NCBI GenBank assembly: GCA_021850345.1
Contig: JAJZMN010000225.1
Location: 1 to 14,493, forward strand
Length of the DNA: 14,493 nucleotides
Direction of reading: 5' to 3'
From: Actinomycetes bacterium
GTDB lineage: Bacteria > Actinomycetota > Acidimicrobiia > Acidimicrobiales > RAAP-2
Position numbers and translations under genes: made by a program. Shown piece by piece: positions 7,943-14,358 of the stretch (within the stretch, counting starts at the first letter, position 1; each line of letters starts with the position of its first letter). Below the pieces are notes generated by a model. That model was not told the DNA's origin, did not search any database, and saw nothing but the letters and a program-made list of their open reading frames with translations.

Positions 7943-9001
7943 ATGCCGCTGGTCAGCCCGCCTGTCCCACCCGGACGTCTGGGCATGCTCCTCCCGCCGA
8001 TGCCTCCGAGCGAAGGGAGTACCTTTGGTACGACCAGTGTGCCTACCTTCGGTACGACTGGATGGGTGACCGCCCTTTCGGCTGGAGCGGAAGACGCCGG
8101 CGCGGCCGGGGTCTGGGTCTGCGACCACCTCTTCTGGCCTCGCCCGGCGACCGAGTGTCTCACCACGCTCTCGGTCGCCGCGTCGGTGACCCGGCGGGTG
8201 ACGCTCGGCTCGTGTGTCCTTCAGCTCCCGCTGCGCTCGCCGGCCGCCGTCGCCAAGCAGGCCGCCGCTCTCCAGGCCCTCAGCGGCGGCCGGTTCGTCC
8301 TCGGTGTGGGGGTTGGAAGCCACCACCGCGAGTACGAGCTCGCGGGAGTGCCCTTCCACACCCGCGGGCGGGGGCTCGACGTCGGCGTTGCCGCGCTGCG
8401 CGCCGCCTGGCGCAGTGGTACAGCGCGCGACGGATACCGACTCGCCCCTGCGTCGCCGGTTCCCGTGTGGGTCGGTGGGAGCAGCCAGGCGGCGCTCCGG
8501 CGGGCGGCGGCCACCGGCGACGGCTGGATCCCGCTGTTCATCAGCCCCGAGCAGTACGACGCCGCTCTCGTCCAGCTACGCGAGCTGGCGTCCGACAGAG
8601 GCCGGGAAGCCCGCGACGTGGCGCCCGCCGTGGTGATGGTCACCTGTGTCGGCGACGACGCATCCCGGGCCAGGGCCGAGGGGACCGCCTGGCTCTCCCA
8701 CCTCTACGGCATCCCGCCCAAGGCGTTCGAGCGCCACCTGGTGGCCGGGCCGGCGGAGCACTGCGCCGCAATGGCTGCGGCCTACGTCGACGCGGGGGCG
8801 GTGCACGTGGTCGTCATGGCGGCCTCCGACGACGCGCTCGGCCAGTTCGGTGCGGTCGCGGCGGCCTACGACCGCCTCGGCCTGGGCGTGCGGGAGCGGC
8901 CGGGAACGCCGGCGCAGCGCCGGGGTGCCGAGACGACGGGCGGCGTGACCGGGAACCCCTCGGGGGAGCCGGCGTCCGAGATGGCGGAGGTGAGCGCATG
9001 A
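7943..9001 (+). CDS. Luciferase-like monooxygenase, probably F420-dependent
   Basis: A 352-residue flavin/F420-type oxidoreductase of the bacterial luciferase TIM-barrel superfamily. The first strand GRLGMLLPPM is at 11-20. AEDAGAAGVWVCDHLFWPRPATECLTTLSVAASVTRRVTLGSCVLQLPLRSPAAVAKQAAALQALSGGRFVLGVGVGSHHREYELAGVPFHTRGRGLD gives the usual helix, strand and cofactor-loop order. PVPVWVGGSSQAALRRAAATGDGWIPLFISPEQY is the typical later barrel segment. The actinobacterial members mostly use F420, which I infer here; the substrate is unknown. Oddities are an in-frame peptide repeat (TFGTTSVPTFGTT, residues 27-39) between the first strand and first helix, and a Gly/Pro-rich tail of about 35 residues. 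It overlaps the thiolase start by 4 bp (ATGA). Confidence 0.9.
   Translation: MPLVSPPVPPGRLGMLLPPMPPSEGSTFGTTSVPTFGTTGWVTALSAGAEDAGAAGVWVCDHLFWPRPATECLTTLSVAASVTRRVTLGSCVLQLPLRSPAAVAKQAAALQALSGGRFVLGVGVGSHHREYELAGVPFHTRGRGLDVGVAALRAAWRSGTARDGYRLAPASPVPVWVGGSSQAALRRAAATGDGWIPLFISPEQYDAALVQLRELASDRGREARDVAPAVVMVTCVGDDASRARAEGTAWLSHLYGIPPKAFERHLVAGPAEHCAAMAAAYVDAGAVHVVVMAASDDALGQFGAVAAAYDRLGLGVRERPGTPAQRRGAETTGGVTGNPSGEPASEMAEVSA
8019..8061. repeat. Two in-frame copies of a TACCTTYGGTACGAC element inside the LLM gene
   Basis: TACCTTTGGTACGACCAG (8020-8037) and TACCTTCGGTACGACTGG (8044-8061) agree at 15 of 18 positions and are spaced exactly 24 bp, or eight codons. Each has a small palindrome (GTACC-TTT-GGTAC at 8019-8031; TACC-TTC-GGTA at 8044-8054). 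They encode TFGTTSVP and TFGTTGWV. The second shares the exact 12-mer CTACCTTCGGTA with the hairpin after the thioesterase gene. Confidence 0.8.
8986..8993 (+). promoter_or_regulatory. Strong Shine-Dalgarno site of the thiolase gene
   Basis: GGAGGTGA lies 4 nt before the ATG at 8998, inside the end of the LLM gene. It is near-complementary to the 16S rRNA tail and decides the thiolase start against the long open frame that begins at 8062. Confidence 0.75.
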
Positions 9002-10194
9002 CCAGTGAGACCGAGCCGGTGGCCATCCTCGGGACGGGGATGACCGACATGGGCCGGCGGGACCTCTCGGCAGAGGCGATGGCGCACCAGGCCGTGCACG
9101 AGGCCCTCGCCGACGCGGGGGTCGAACCCGACCAGCTCGCCCTCGTCGTCGTGAGCAACGCGATGGGCGGGCGTCTCTGCGACCAGGGCTGCATCCGCGG
9201 ACAGTCGTGGCTGCGCAAGGCGGGTCTCGGCAACGTGCCCGTGGTCAACGTCGACAACTCGTGCGCCGGAGGCGCTTCCGCTGCGCACATGGCGACGCTG
9301 GCGGCGCGTGGGGGCGCAGGGACCGTGCTCGTCCTCGGCGTCGAGAAGATGTGGACCGGCGACCGGGCGGCGACGCTGGCCGGCATCGAAGACGGGCTGC
9401 CCGCCGACTACCGGGCAGACATGCACGCCCGGTTCGTCGCCGACCAGAATCCCGGCGGCAGCATCCTGATGGCCCTCAACGACCGCTGGGCGCGCGAGTG
9501 CATGGAGGAGCACGGCGCCACCCTCGAGCAGTTCGCAGCCGCAGCGGTGAAGGCGCGGCTCCACGCGAGCTGGAACCCCACCGCTCAGGTCCAGGAACCG
9601 GTCACGATCGAGGAAGTGCTCGCCGCGCCCCAGGTCTCGGGCGTCCTCACCCGACTGATGTGCAGTTCGTTCACCGACGGGGCCGCGGCGTTGGTCCTTG
9701 CACCCGCAGCGATGGCACCGAGCGACGCGCCGCGTATCATCGCCTCCGTGGCACGCTCGGGAAACGGCGAGATGGACTACCACGACCGTCTTGCCGACAC
9801 GGCGTCGGCGATGTGGGAGGCGAGCGGTCTCGGTCCGGAAGACTTCGACCTCGCCGAGATCCACGACGCGACCAGCCCAGAGGAGATCTACGCGTTGGAG
9901 TCCCTCGGCCTCTTCGCCGCCGGCGAGGCCGGCCCCGCGACCCTCGCCGGCGAGACGACGATCGGCGGCAAGGGTCTGTGCGTCAACCCGAGCGGCGGGC
10001 TCGTGGGGCGAGGCCATCCACTCGGCGCGACCGGACTTGCCCAGCTCGCGGAGGTGGCGGTCCAACTGCGCGGCCGCGGCGGCCACCGTCAGGTTCCGAG
10101 CGCGAGGCTCGGTCTTTCGGTGAACACCGGCGGGGTGATCGAAGGGGACACCGCCTACGTCGGCATGCACGCGGTCGCGGCCGGAAGCCGGTGA
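8998..10194 (+). CDS. Thiolase family protein (SCPx-type acetyl-CoA acyltransferase)
   Basis: A 398-residue thiolase-fold enzyme. Members cleave 3-ketoacyl-CoA with CoA or run the reverse condensation. The nucleophile is Cys89 in VVNVDNSCAGGASAAHMA. His289 in AEIHDATSPEEIYALE corresponds to the SCPx-type histidine, and NPSGGLVGRGHPLGATGLAQLAE (330-352) carries His340. Near the C-terminus LSVNTGG stands where classical thiolases have the CxG cysteine, so the second catalytic cysteine is replaced, as in the SCPx/lipid-transfer group. No DUF35/OB partner gene, often found with such thiolases, is adjacent. The start is ATG 8998 with GGAGGTGA, overlapping the LLM stop by 4 bp. It overlaps the KAS III start by 4 bp (GTGA). 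The substrate is unknown; a sterol or branched acyl-CoA is possible. Confidence 0.93.
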   Translation: MTSETEPVAILGTGMTDMGRRDLSAEAMAHQAVHEALADAGVEPDQLALVVVSNAMGGRLCDQGCIRGQSWLRKAGLGNVPVVNVDNSCAGGASAAHMATLAARGGAGTVLVLGVEKMWTGDRAATLAGIEDGLPADYRADMHARFVADQNPGGSILMALNDRWARECMEEHGATLEQFAAAAVKARLHASWNPTAQVQEPVTIEEVLAAPQVSGVLTRLMCSSFTDGAAALVLAPAAMAPSDAPRIIASVARSGNGEMDYHDRLADTASAMWEASGLGPEDFDLAEIHDATSPEEIYALESLGLFAAGEAGPATLAGETTIGGKGLCVNPSGGLVGRGHPLGATGLAQLAEVAVQLRGRGGHRQVPSARLGLSVNTGGVIEGDTAYVGMHAVAAGSR

Positions 10195-11123
10195 CCGTGC
10201 GGGGCATCACCGTCCGGGGGTGCGGGATCTCCGTCCCCGACAAGGTCGTGACCAACGACGACCTCTCCGCGACGCTCGACACGAGCGACGCCTGGATCAC
10301 CGAGCGCACCGGGATCAAGGAGCGCCACGTCGGCGGCATCACCTCACAGATGGCGATCGAGGCCGGCCAGCGCGCGATCGAGGACGCAGGACTCCATCCT
10401 TCCGACATCGACGTCGTGCTGCTCGCGACGACGACCCCCGACGCGCTCGTCCCGGGGACGTCGGCAACGGTGCAGGCGGGGATCGGCGTTTCGGGGGGTG
10501 CCTTCGATCTCAACGCTGCCTGCTCCGGCTTCGTCTACGGCCTCGTGACGGCGGCGGGGCTCGCTGCCGTGGGCTCCGGCCGGGTGCTCGTCATCGGCGC
10601 GGACGCCTTGAGCCGCATCACCGACTGGGACGATCGGACGATGGCCGTGCTCGTCGGCGACGGCGCGGGCGCAGTGGTCGTGGAGCCCGTCGACGGTCCC
10701 GGCGACCTGCTCAGCTGGAACTTCGGAGCGGACGGCACGCTGCGGCACCTCCTCAAGTGCGACCATGGCGGCTATCTCTTCATGGACGGCAAGGAGGTCT
10801 TCCGCAAGGCCGTGCGCGTGGTGGTGGAATCCGCCGAGCGCGCGCTCGCCGATGCGGGCCTGAAGGCGTCCGACGTCGACCTCCTCGTGCCCCACCAGGC
10901 AAACCTCCGGATCATCCAGGCCGCGTGCCAGCGGCTCGGGATCCCCGAAGAGCGCACGGCCGTCGTGATCGACCGCTACGGCAACACCTCATCCGCGTCC
11001 ATCCCACTCGCCCTCGACGACGCGCTCCGCGCCGGCCGGGTATCGGCCGGGGACCACCTGCTGCTGACGGGCTTCGGCGGCGGGATGACCTGGGCGAGCG
11101 CGGTCCTACGCTGGGGGGGATGA
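10191..11123 (+). CDS. fabH: Beta-ketoacyl-ACP synthase III family protein (FabH-like)
   Basis: A 310-residue condensing enzyme. The complete KAS III triad is present: Cys111 in LNAACSGFVYGL, His235 in VPHQANLRII and Asn265 in YGNTSSASI. Also typical are DAWITERTGIKERH (33-46), GADALSRITDWDDRT (136-150) and LLTGFGGGMTWASAVLRW (291-308). Authentic FabH starts fatty acid synthesis by condensing acetyl-CoA or a branched acyl-CoA with malonyl-ACP. The linker before MDGKEVFRKAV (198-208) is shorter than in many FabH proteins (only HLLKCDHGGYLF), which may affect acyl choice. Setting next to a thiolase, not fabD/acpP, leaves open a paralogue in a special pathway. The GTG at 10191 overlaps the thiolase stop by 4 bp; GTG 10197 is an alternative. 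Confidence 0.92.
   Translation: MTVRGITVRGCGISVPDKVVTNDDLSATLDTSDAWITERTGIKERHVGGITSQMAIEAGQRAIEDAGLHPSDIDVVLLATTTPDALVPGTSATVQAGIGVSGGAFDLNAACSGFVYGLVTAAGLAAVGSGRVLVIGADALSRITDWDDRTMAVLVGDGAGAVVVEPVDGPGDLLSWNFGADGTLRHLLKCDHGGYLFMDGKEVFRKAVRVVVESAERALADAGLKASDVDLLVPHQANLRIIQAACQRLGIPEERTAVVIDRYGNTSSASIPLALDDALRAGRVSAGDHLLLTGFGGGMTWASAVLRWGG
11107..11112 (+). promoter_or_regulatory. Possible internal -10 box ahead of the nucleotidyltransferase gene
   Basis: TACGCT followed by seven G residues and the ATG at 11120 repeats the leaderless spacing seen elsewhere, but lies inside the end of the fabH-like gene. It could add an internal leaderless transcript, or be chance; the G-run could also serve as a weak ribosome-binding site. 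Confidence 0.3.
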
Positions 11124-12028
11124 ATCTCCAGACGTCGGGCGGCGAACGTCCGGGCGTCACGCTCGTGGTGTTGGCAGCTGGACGGGCGACCCGCTACGGC
11201 GGCGTCAAACCGCTCGCCCCGGTCGGGCTGGCCGGCGAGGCGGTCATCGACGTGCTCGCGAGCGACGCGCTGGCCGCAGGGTTCGAGCGGCTCGTCCTCG
11301 TGGTGGGCAAGGAGACCGGCCCCTCGATCCGCTACCACGTGGCCCGTACCTGGCCCGGCACGGTGCCGGTCGAGTTCGCCGACCAGGAGAGCCCCCGCGG
11401 CACGGTCGACGCGGTGCTCGCGGCTGCCCCCGTGCTCCACGATGGCTCGCCGTTCGGTGTCGCGAACGCGGACGACCTCCCGGGCGTCGCGGGCCTCGGC
11501 CTCCTCGCCGGCCACCTGCGGCGCGGGGACCAGGCGAACGCGGTCGTCTGCTACCGCTTGCGCGGCTCGCTCCTCGGCGACTCGCCCGTGACGCGCGGGC
11601 TCTGCCGGGTGGACGCCGAGGGGATGCTCGAAGCGGTGGACGAGCGACGCCGCGTGACGCCACAGCCCGACGGGCGCATCGTCGCCGACGACGGGCGCGA
11701 GCCGAAGGAGCTCGACCCTGACGAGCTTGTGTCCATGAACCTGTGGGGGTTCACGCCAGAGATGCGCGTGGTGCTCGAGGAAGCGCTGTCATCGGCGAGC
11801 GGCGACGGCGAGGTGCTCCTCCCCGAGGTGGTCGACGAGCTCCTCGCCGAACGGCGTGCGGGAGTGACCGGCGCGACCAAGGTGAAGGTGCTCCACGCAC
11901 CCGGCCGGTGCGTCGGTGTCACCCACCCCGGCGACGTCACCTTGGTGCAGGCCGAGCTCGCGCGCGAGGTGGGGCGCGGTGAACGGCCCGCCCACCTCTG
12001 GGCGGCGGAGCCACACGGTCGGTCATGA
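11120..12028 (+). CDS. Nucleotidyltransferase family protein (sugar-phosphate NTP transferase-like)
   Basis: A 302-residue protein with the Rossmann-like NTP transferase fold. The nucleotide-binding signature LVVLAAGRATRYGGVKPLAPVG is at 15-36. PRGTVDAVLAAAPVL (92-106) corresponds to the GTA-type loop, and FGVANADDLPG (112-122) to the metal-binding aspartate strand. LVSMNLWGFTPEM in the second half resembles the N/WGF segment of bacterial nucleotidyltransferases. The family forms NDP-sugars or related activated compounds from NTP and a phosphorylated substrate; substrate and nucleotide cannot be told here. The C-terminus (about 255-302) has no left-handed helix repeats, so it is not a GlmU-type fusion. 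The ATG overlaps the KAS III stop, and its own stop overlaps the transporter start by 4 bp. Confidence 0.85.
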   Translation: MNLQTSGGERPGVTLVVLAAGRATRYGGVKPLAPVGLAGEAVIDVLASDALAAGFERLVLVVGKETGPSIRYHVARTWPGTVPVEFADQESPRGTVDAVLAAAPVLHDGSPFGVANADDLPGVAGLGLLAGHLRRGDQANAVVCYRLRGSLLGDSPVTRGLCRVDAEGMLEAVDERRRVTPQPDGRIVADDGREPKELDPDELVSMNLWGFTPEMRVVLEEALSSASGDGEVLLPEVVDELLAERRAGVTGATKVKVLHAPGRCVGVTHPGDVTLVQAELAREVGRGERPAHLWAAEPHGRS

Positions 12029-13050
12029 CCCCGGCCGGCGTCACCACGCAGGCGGCGACGCGGTCCCGGCACCTCGTGATCGCAGCGGCGGTGAACGGGA
12101 CGCTCGTCGTTGCCGAGACCGTGGCCGGGGTCGCCGCGCACTCGTCTGCGTTGCTCTCCGACGCGGGTCACAACTTCGCGGACGTCGCCGCCATCGTCCT
12201 GTCGCTGGCCGCGCTTCGTTGGGCACTCCGCCCGCGGACCGAGCTGCGCACCTACGGCAACCACCGCGGCACCATCCTCGCGGCGCTCGCCAACGCCACC
12301 GTCCTCGGGCTGGTGACCTGCGTGATCGTCGCGCTCGCCGTCTACCGGTTGCTCCACCCGGTCGCCGTCCACGGCGCGCTCATGAGCGAAGTCGCCGGTG
12401 CCGCCCTCGTCGTGAACGCGGCGGCGGCGTTGGTGCTGCGCCGACCGGGGCGAGATCTCAACCTGCGGAGCGCCGCCCTGCACATGACGGCGGACGCGGC
12501 GGCCTCGGCAGGAGTGGTCGTCGCCGGGATCGTGGTCGCCTTCGTCGGGCAAGGTGCAGCCCTCGCCGACCCGGCGGCCGCGCTCGCGGTGTCCGTCTTC
12601 ATCCTCTTCCAGGCGGCACGCGTCGTGCGGGAGAGCGCGGACGTGCTCTTGGAGTCGACCCCCTCGGACGTGGACCTCGGGGAACTGAGGGCGGCGCTCA
12701 CCTCCGTGGAGGGTGTCGGGGAGGTCCACGATCTCCATGTGTGGAGCCTCTCAGGCGACTATCGCGCCCTCTCCGCGCACCTCGTCCTCACCGGCCATCC
12801 CAGCCTCGAGGACGCGCAGGCGGTGGGTGCAACCGTTCGCGAGCGTGTCTCGCCGCGATTCGACATCGCGCACACGACCTTCGAGATGGAATGCGAGCGG
12901 TGCGACGACGTGCTCGCCGATCCCTGTGGCGTGGACGACGCACTGGTCACGGGGCTGTCCGCGCGCCTGAGCGCTCACGAGGGGCCAGCAGGCGGCACGG
13001 GTGCACCTGCCCCCGGACGCGGCGAGACCCCGAGTAACCGTCCGGCCTAG
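12025..13050 (+). CDS. Cation diffusion facilitator (CDF) metal efflux protein
   Basis: A 341-residue inner-membrane metal/proton antiporter, probably for zinc or a similar divalent cation. About six membrane segments are visible: roughly 17-37, 44-67, 85-107, 120-138, 150-175 and 180-200. The intramembrane metal site matches the paired HxxxD pattern: SDAGHNFAD with His49 and Asp53, and ALHMTADAAASAG with His153 and Asp157. The cytosolic ferredoxin-like domain (about 210-290) has VHDLHVWSLSG and ends HTTFEMECERC. Cys290, Cys293 and Cys301 near the end could bind metal. The last 25 residues are Gly/Pro-rich. Paired histidines in the site favour zinc over manganese or iron. It is the last gene of the 4-bp-overlap chain; its link to acyl chemistry is unclear. 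Confidence 0.95.
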   Translation: MTPAGVTTQAATRSRHLVIAAAVNGTLVVAETVAGVAAHSSALLSDAGHNFADVAAIVLSLAALRWALRPRTELRTYGNHRGTILAALANATVLGLVTCVIVALAVYRLLHPVAVHGALMSEVAGAALVVNAAAALVLRRPGRDLNLRSAALHMTADAAASAGVVVAGIVVAFVGQGAALADPAAALAVSVFILFQAARVVRESADVLLESTPSDVDLGELRAALTSVEGVGEVHDLHVWSLSGDYRALSAHLVLTGHPSLEDAQAVGATVRERVSPRFDIAHTTFEMECERCDDVLADPCGVDDALVTGLSARLSAHEGPAGGTGAPAPGRGETPSNRPA

Positions 13051-13336
13051 ACCGTCCAGCTCCTCGGGGCCAACGCCATGGCGACCCGTGGCCTCCGTTC
13101 CCGGGGCAGTGTCGGACAACCCCGTTCCTGCAGACCGTGCCAGAAGCTCCAGGGAACCTCCGACTCGTTTTACACGGACCACCTCTGCTCGAATGTCCTT
13201 CCCCCGCCTCCAGCTCTTGCCTTTCGGCGCCAGCCGGTCCTGCCGGTCGACCTTGCGGCCTCCCGTCAGGGCTCCTGGTTCGGCCTTTCGACCTCTCCGA
13301 TCGCTCGCTCGTCGGTCCGCCTTGCGGCGCCCCTCC

Positions 13337-13364
13337 GTTCGATGACGGGTTCGATCACTCGAAC
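13337..13364. repeat. GTTCGA direct repeat ending in palindrome GTTCGA-TCAC-TCGAAC
   Basis: GTTCGATGAC (13337-13346) and GTTCGATCAC (13349-13358) are a direct repeat with 12-bp spacing. The second copy continues into a perfect 6-bp inverted repeat (13349-13364). The half-sites are in the opposite order to the actinobacterial SOS box TCGAAC-N4-GTTCGA. It may be an unknown operator or a hairpin at the gene end. Confidence 0.5.
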
Positions 13365-13426
13365 AATCCAAAGCGTGCGCCTCGGCACACCAAAAGGCAA
13401 GAGGCCGAAGGGAAATCCCGAAGTTG

Positions 13427-13507
13427 TCCCCACAAAAGTCGCCGATCTCCCCAGGTGGGGGCGCGTCGTCCCCAATGCGAGGGGTTGCTTTCCCCAGGCA
13501 ATCCCCA
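13427..13507. repeat. Five TCCCCA motifs spaced 20, 22, 22 and 11 bp
   Basis: TCCCCA begins at 13427, 13447, 13469, 13491 and 13502. The intervals are close to one or two helical turns, which would place the motifs on one face of the DNA. Some units contain facing GGGG runs (13456-13461, 13480-13484) that could pair as hairpins. Their meaning is not known. Confidence 0.5.
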
Positions 13508-13520
13508 ACTCGGCGGGCCC

Positions 13521-13572
13521 GCGCCGCGCACGCGCCGCGCACGCGCCGCGCACGCGCCGCGCACGCGCCGCG
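13521..13572. repeat. 11-bp GC-only tandem repeat, 4.7 copies
   Basis: The unit GCGCCGCGCAC is repeated without mismatch at 13521, 13532, 13543 and 13554, with a partial copy at 13565-13572. The period equals about one helical turn and continues the spacing of the TCCCCA motifs just upstream. There is no spacer diversity, so it is not a CRISPR array. It is probably a slippage-prone minisatellite. Confidence 0.9.
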
Positions 13573-13626
13573 AGTTGCGGTTCCGACATGCCCCTCGTCC
13601 GTCCGGGCAGCCGCCGCCCGAGCCCG

Positions 13627-14358
13627 TCAACCGCCCGGCGAGGAGCCGGAGGTGCCGGAGGAGCCGGAGGTCCCGGAGGAGCCGGAGGAGCCGGACGACA
13701 ACGCAGGTCCTTGAAGGACGGTGACGTCGGCGACCTTCCACTTCCCCGAGACGTCGGCCATCGTAAGCACGATCCGCAGGACGTCGGTCTGAGGAGACGA
13801 CAGCTTGTCGTTGGCGTAGAGCTGGTCGACGACCCCGTAGACCGTCGCCTGGCCTGTGCCGTAGGACTGGACGTAGAGGGCGCGCACCTGACCCCGTGAG
13901 GAGGCAAGCGCCTTCTGGAGGTCCTGACGGATCGACGAGTTGAAGAACTTCTGTGCCTGTGATGCGAACGAGCCGGTCGCCATTGAAGTGATCGCCTGGA
14001 AGTCCGCGTCGACGGTCTTCGCGTCGAAGTTGGTCAGGTCCACGAGGAACGACCTCGCCGCCGTCCTCGCCTCTGCCTCCCCGCTCGTCTTCGCCTGGAG
14101 CCCCGCCCAGGCCAGGCCGAACCCCACCGTCCCGGCGAGACCGAGCACCGCGAGGCACGCCAGCACGACGGTCGGCCACCGCCGACGCTTGCGCCGGAGG
14201 CCGGCGGGCTCACCGGTCGCCGCCGCGCCGACCGCTCCTGGGTCCTCGGCGGCCGCCTCGGCCTCTTGCACCCCGGTTCCGGCCGCCTCCCTCGTGTCGC
14301 CGAGCTCGGTCGACCCCGGCGTCCCGGGAGCGCCGACCACCTTCACTCCACTTGCCAT
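13627..14358 (-). CDS. Mce-associated membrane protein
   Basis: A 243-residue single-pass membrane protein. The N-terminal 53 residues are Ala/Gly/Glu-rich and probably cytosolic and disordered. A basic cluster RRKRRR (55-60) precedes one membrane helix (about 62-86), giving an N-in orientation. The outer domain has the Mas signature EARTAARSFLVDLTNFDAKTVDADFQAITSMATGSFASQ (96-134) and ends with GKWKVADVTVLQGPAL (205-220), a fold often compared to NTF2/VirB8. Such proteins accompany Mce lipid-import complexes and are thought to stabilise them. The last 23 residues are a Ser/Gly/Thr repeat encoded by 9-bp DNA units. The ATG at 14358 has AAGGAGGAGA 7 nt upstream (14366-14375). The rest of an mce operon would lie past the right edge. 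Confidence 0.85.
   Translation of the reverse strand: MASGVKVVGAPGTPGSTELGDTREAAGTGVQEAEAAAEDPGAVGAAATGEPAGLRRKRRRWPTVVLACLAVLGLAGTVGFGLAWAGLQAKTSGEAEARTAARSFLVDLTNFDAKTVDADFQAITSMATGSFASQAQKFFNSSIRQDLQKALASSRGQVRALYVQSYGTGQATVYGVVDQLYANDKLSSPQTDVLRIVLTMADVSGKWKVADVTVLQGPALSSGSSGSSGTSGSSGTSGSSPGG

Larger units (their letters stand above)
13051..13626. other. 576-bp gene-free region between convergent genes, rich in short repeats
   Basis: No open frame here looks coding: the candidates on both strands give Arg/Pro/Ser-rich shadow peptides without family features. It holds, in order, direct and inverted copies of GTTCGA near 13337-13364, a somewhat AT-richer stretch near 13360-13440, five TCCCCA motifs at near-helical spacing (13427-13507) and an 11-bp tandem repeat (13521-13572). 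Both neighbours end here, so no promoter is required. It may hold a terminator, an unrecognised RNA, or a decayed gene. Confidence 0.6.

Noticed and set aside
8062..8997. Upstream extension of the thiolase frame over most of the LLM gene
   Set aside because: It is an Arg/Gly-rich out-of-frame shadow of the LLM gene. The thiolase family N-terminus begins at 8998 with a strong ribosome-binding site.
13348..13356. tRNA T-loop-like GGTTCGATC
   Set aside because: The flanks do not form a T stem, and no acceptor, D or anticodon arms can be built around it. The motif is explained by the GTTCGA repeat.
13424..13432. DnaA-box-like TTGTCCCCA suggesting a replication origin
   Set aside because: Only one copy is near the actinobacterial consensus TTGTCCACA. 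There is no dnaA, dnaN or rep gene and no AT-rich unwinding region; it is better counted as one of the TCCCCA motifs.
12751..13542. Minus-strand 263-codon open frame across the end of the CDF gene and the gap
   Set aside because: It overlaps a well supported CDF gene, has no recognisable domain, and its N-terminus is made of the translated 11-bp repeat.
13521..13572. CRISPR-like array
   Set aside because: The 11-bp units are directly adjacent without unique spacers, and no cas gene is in the window.
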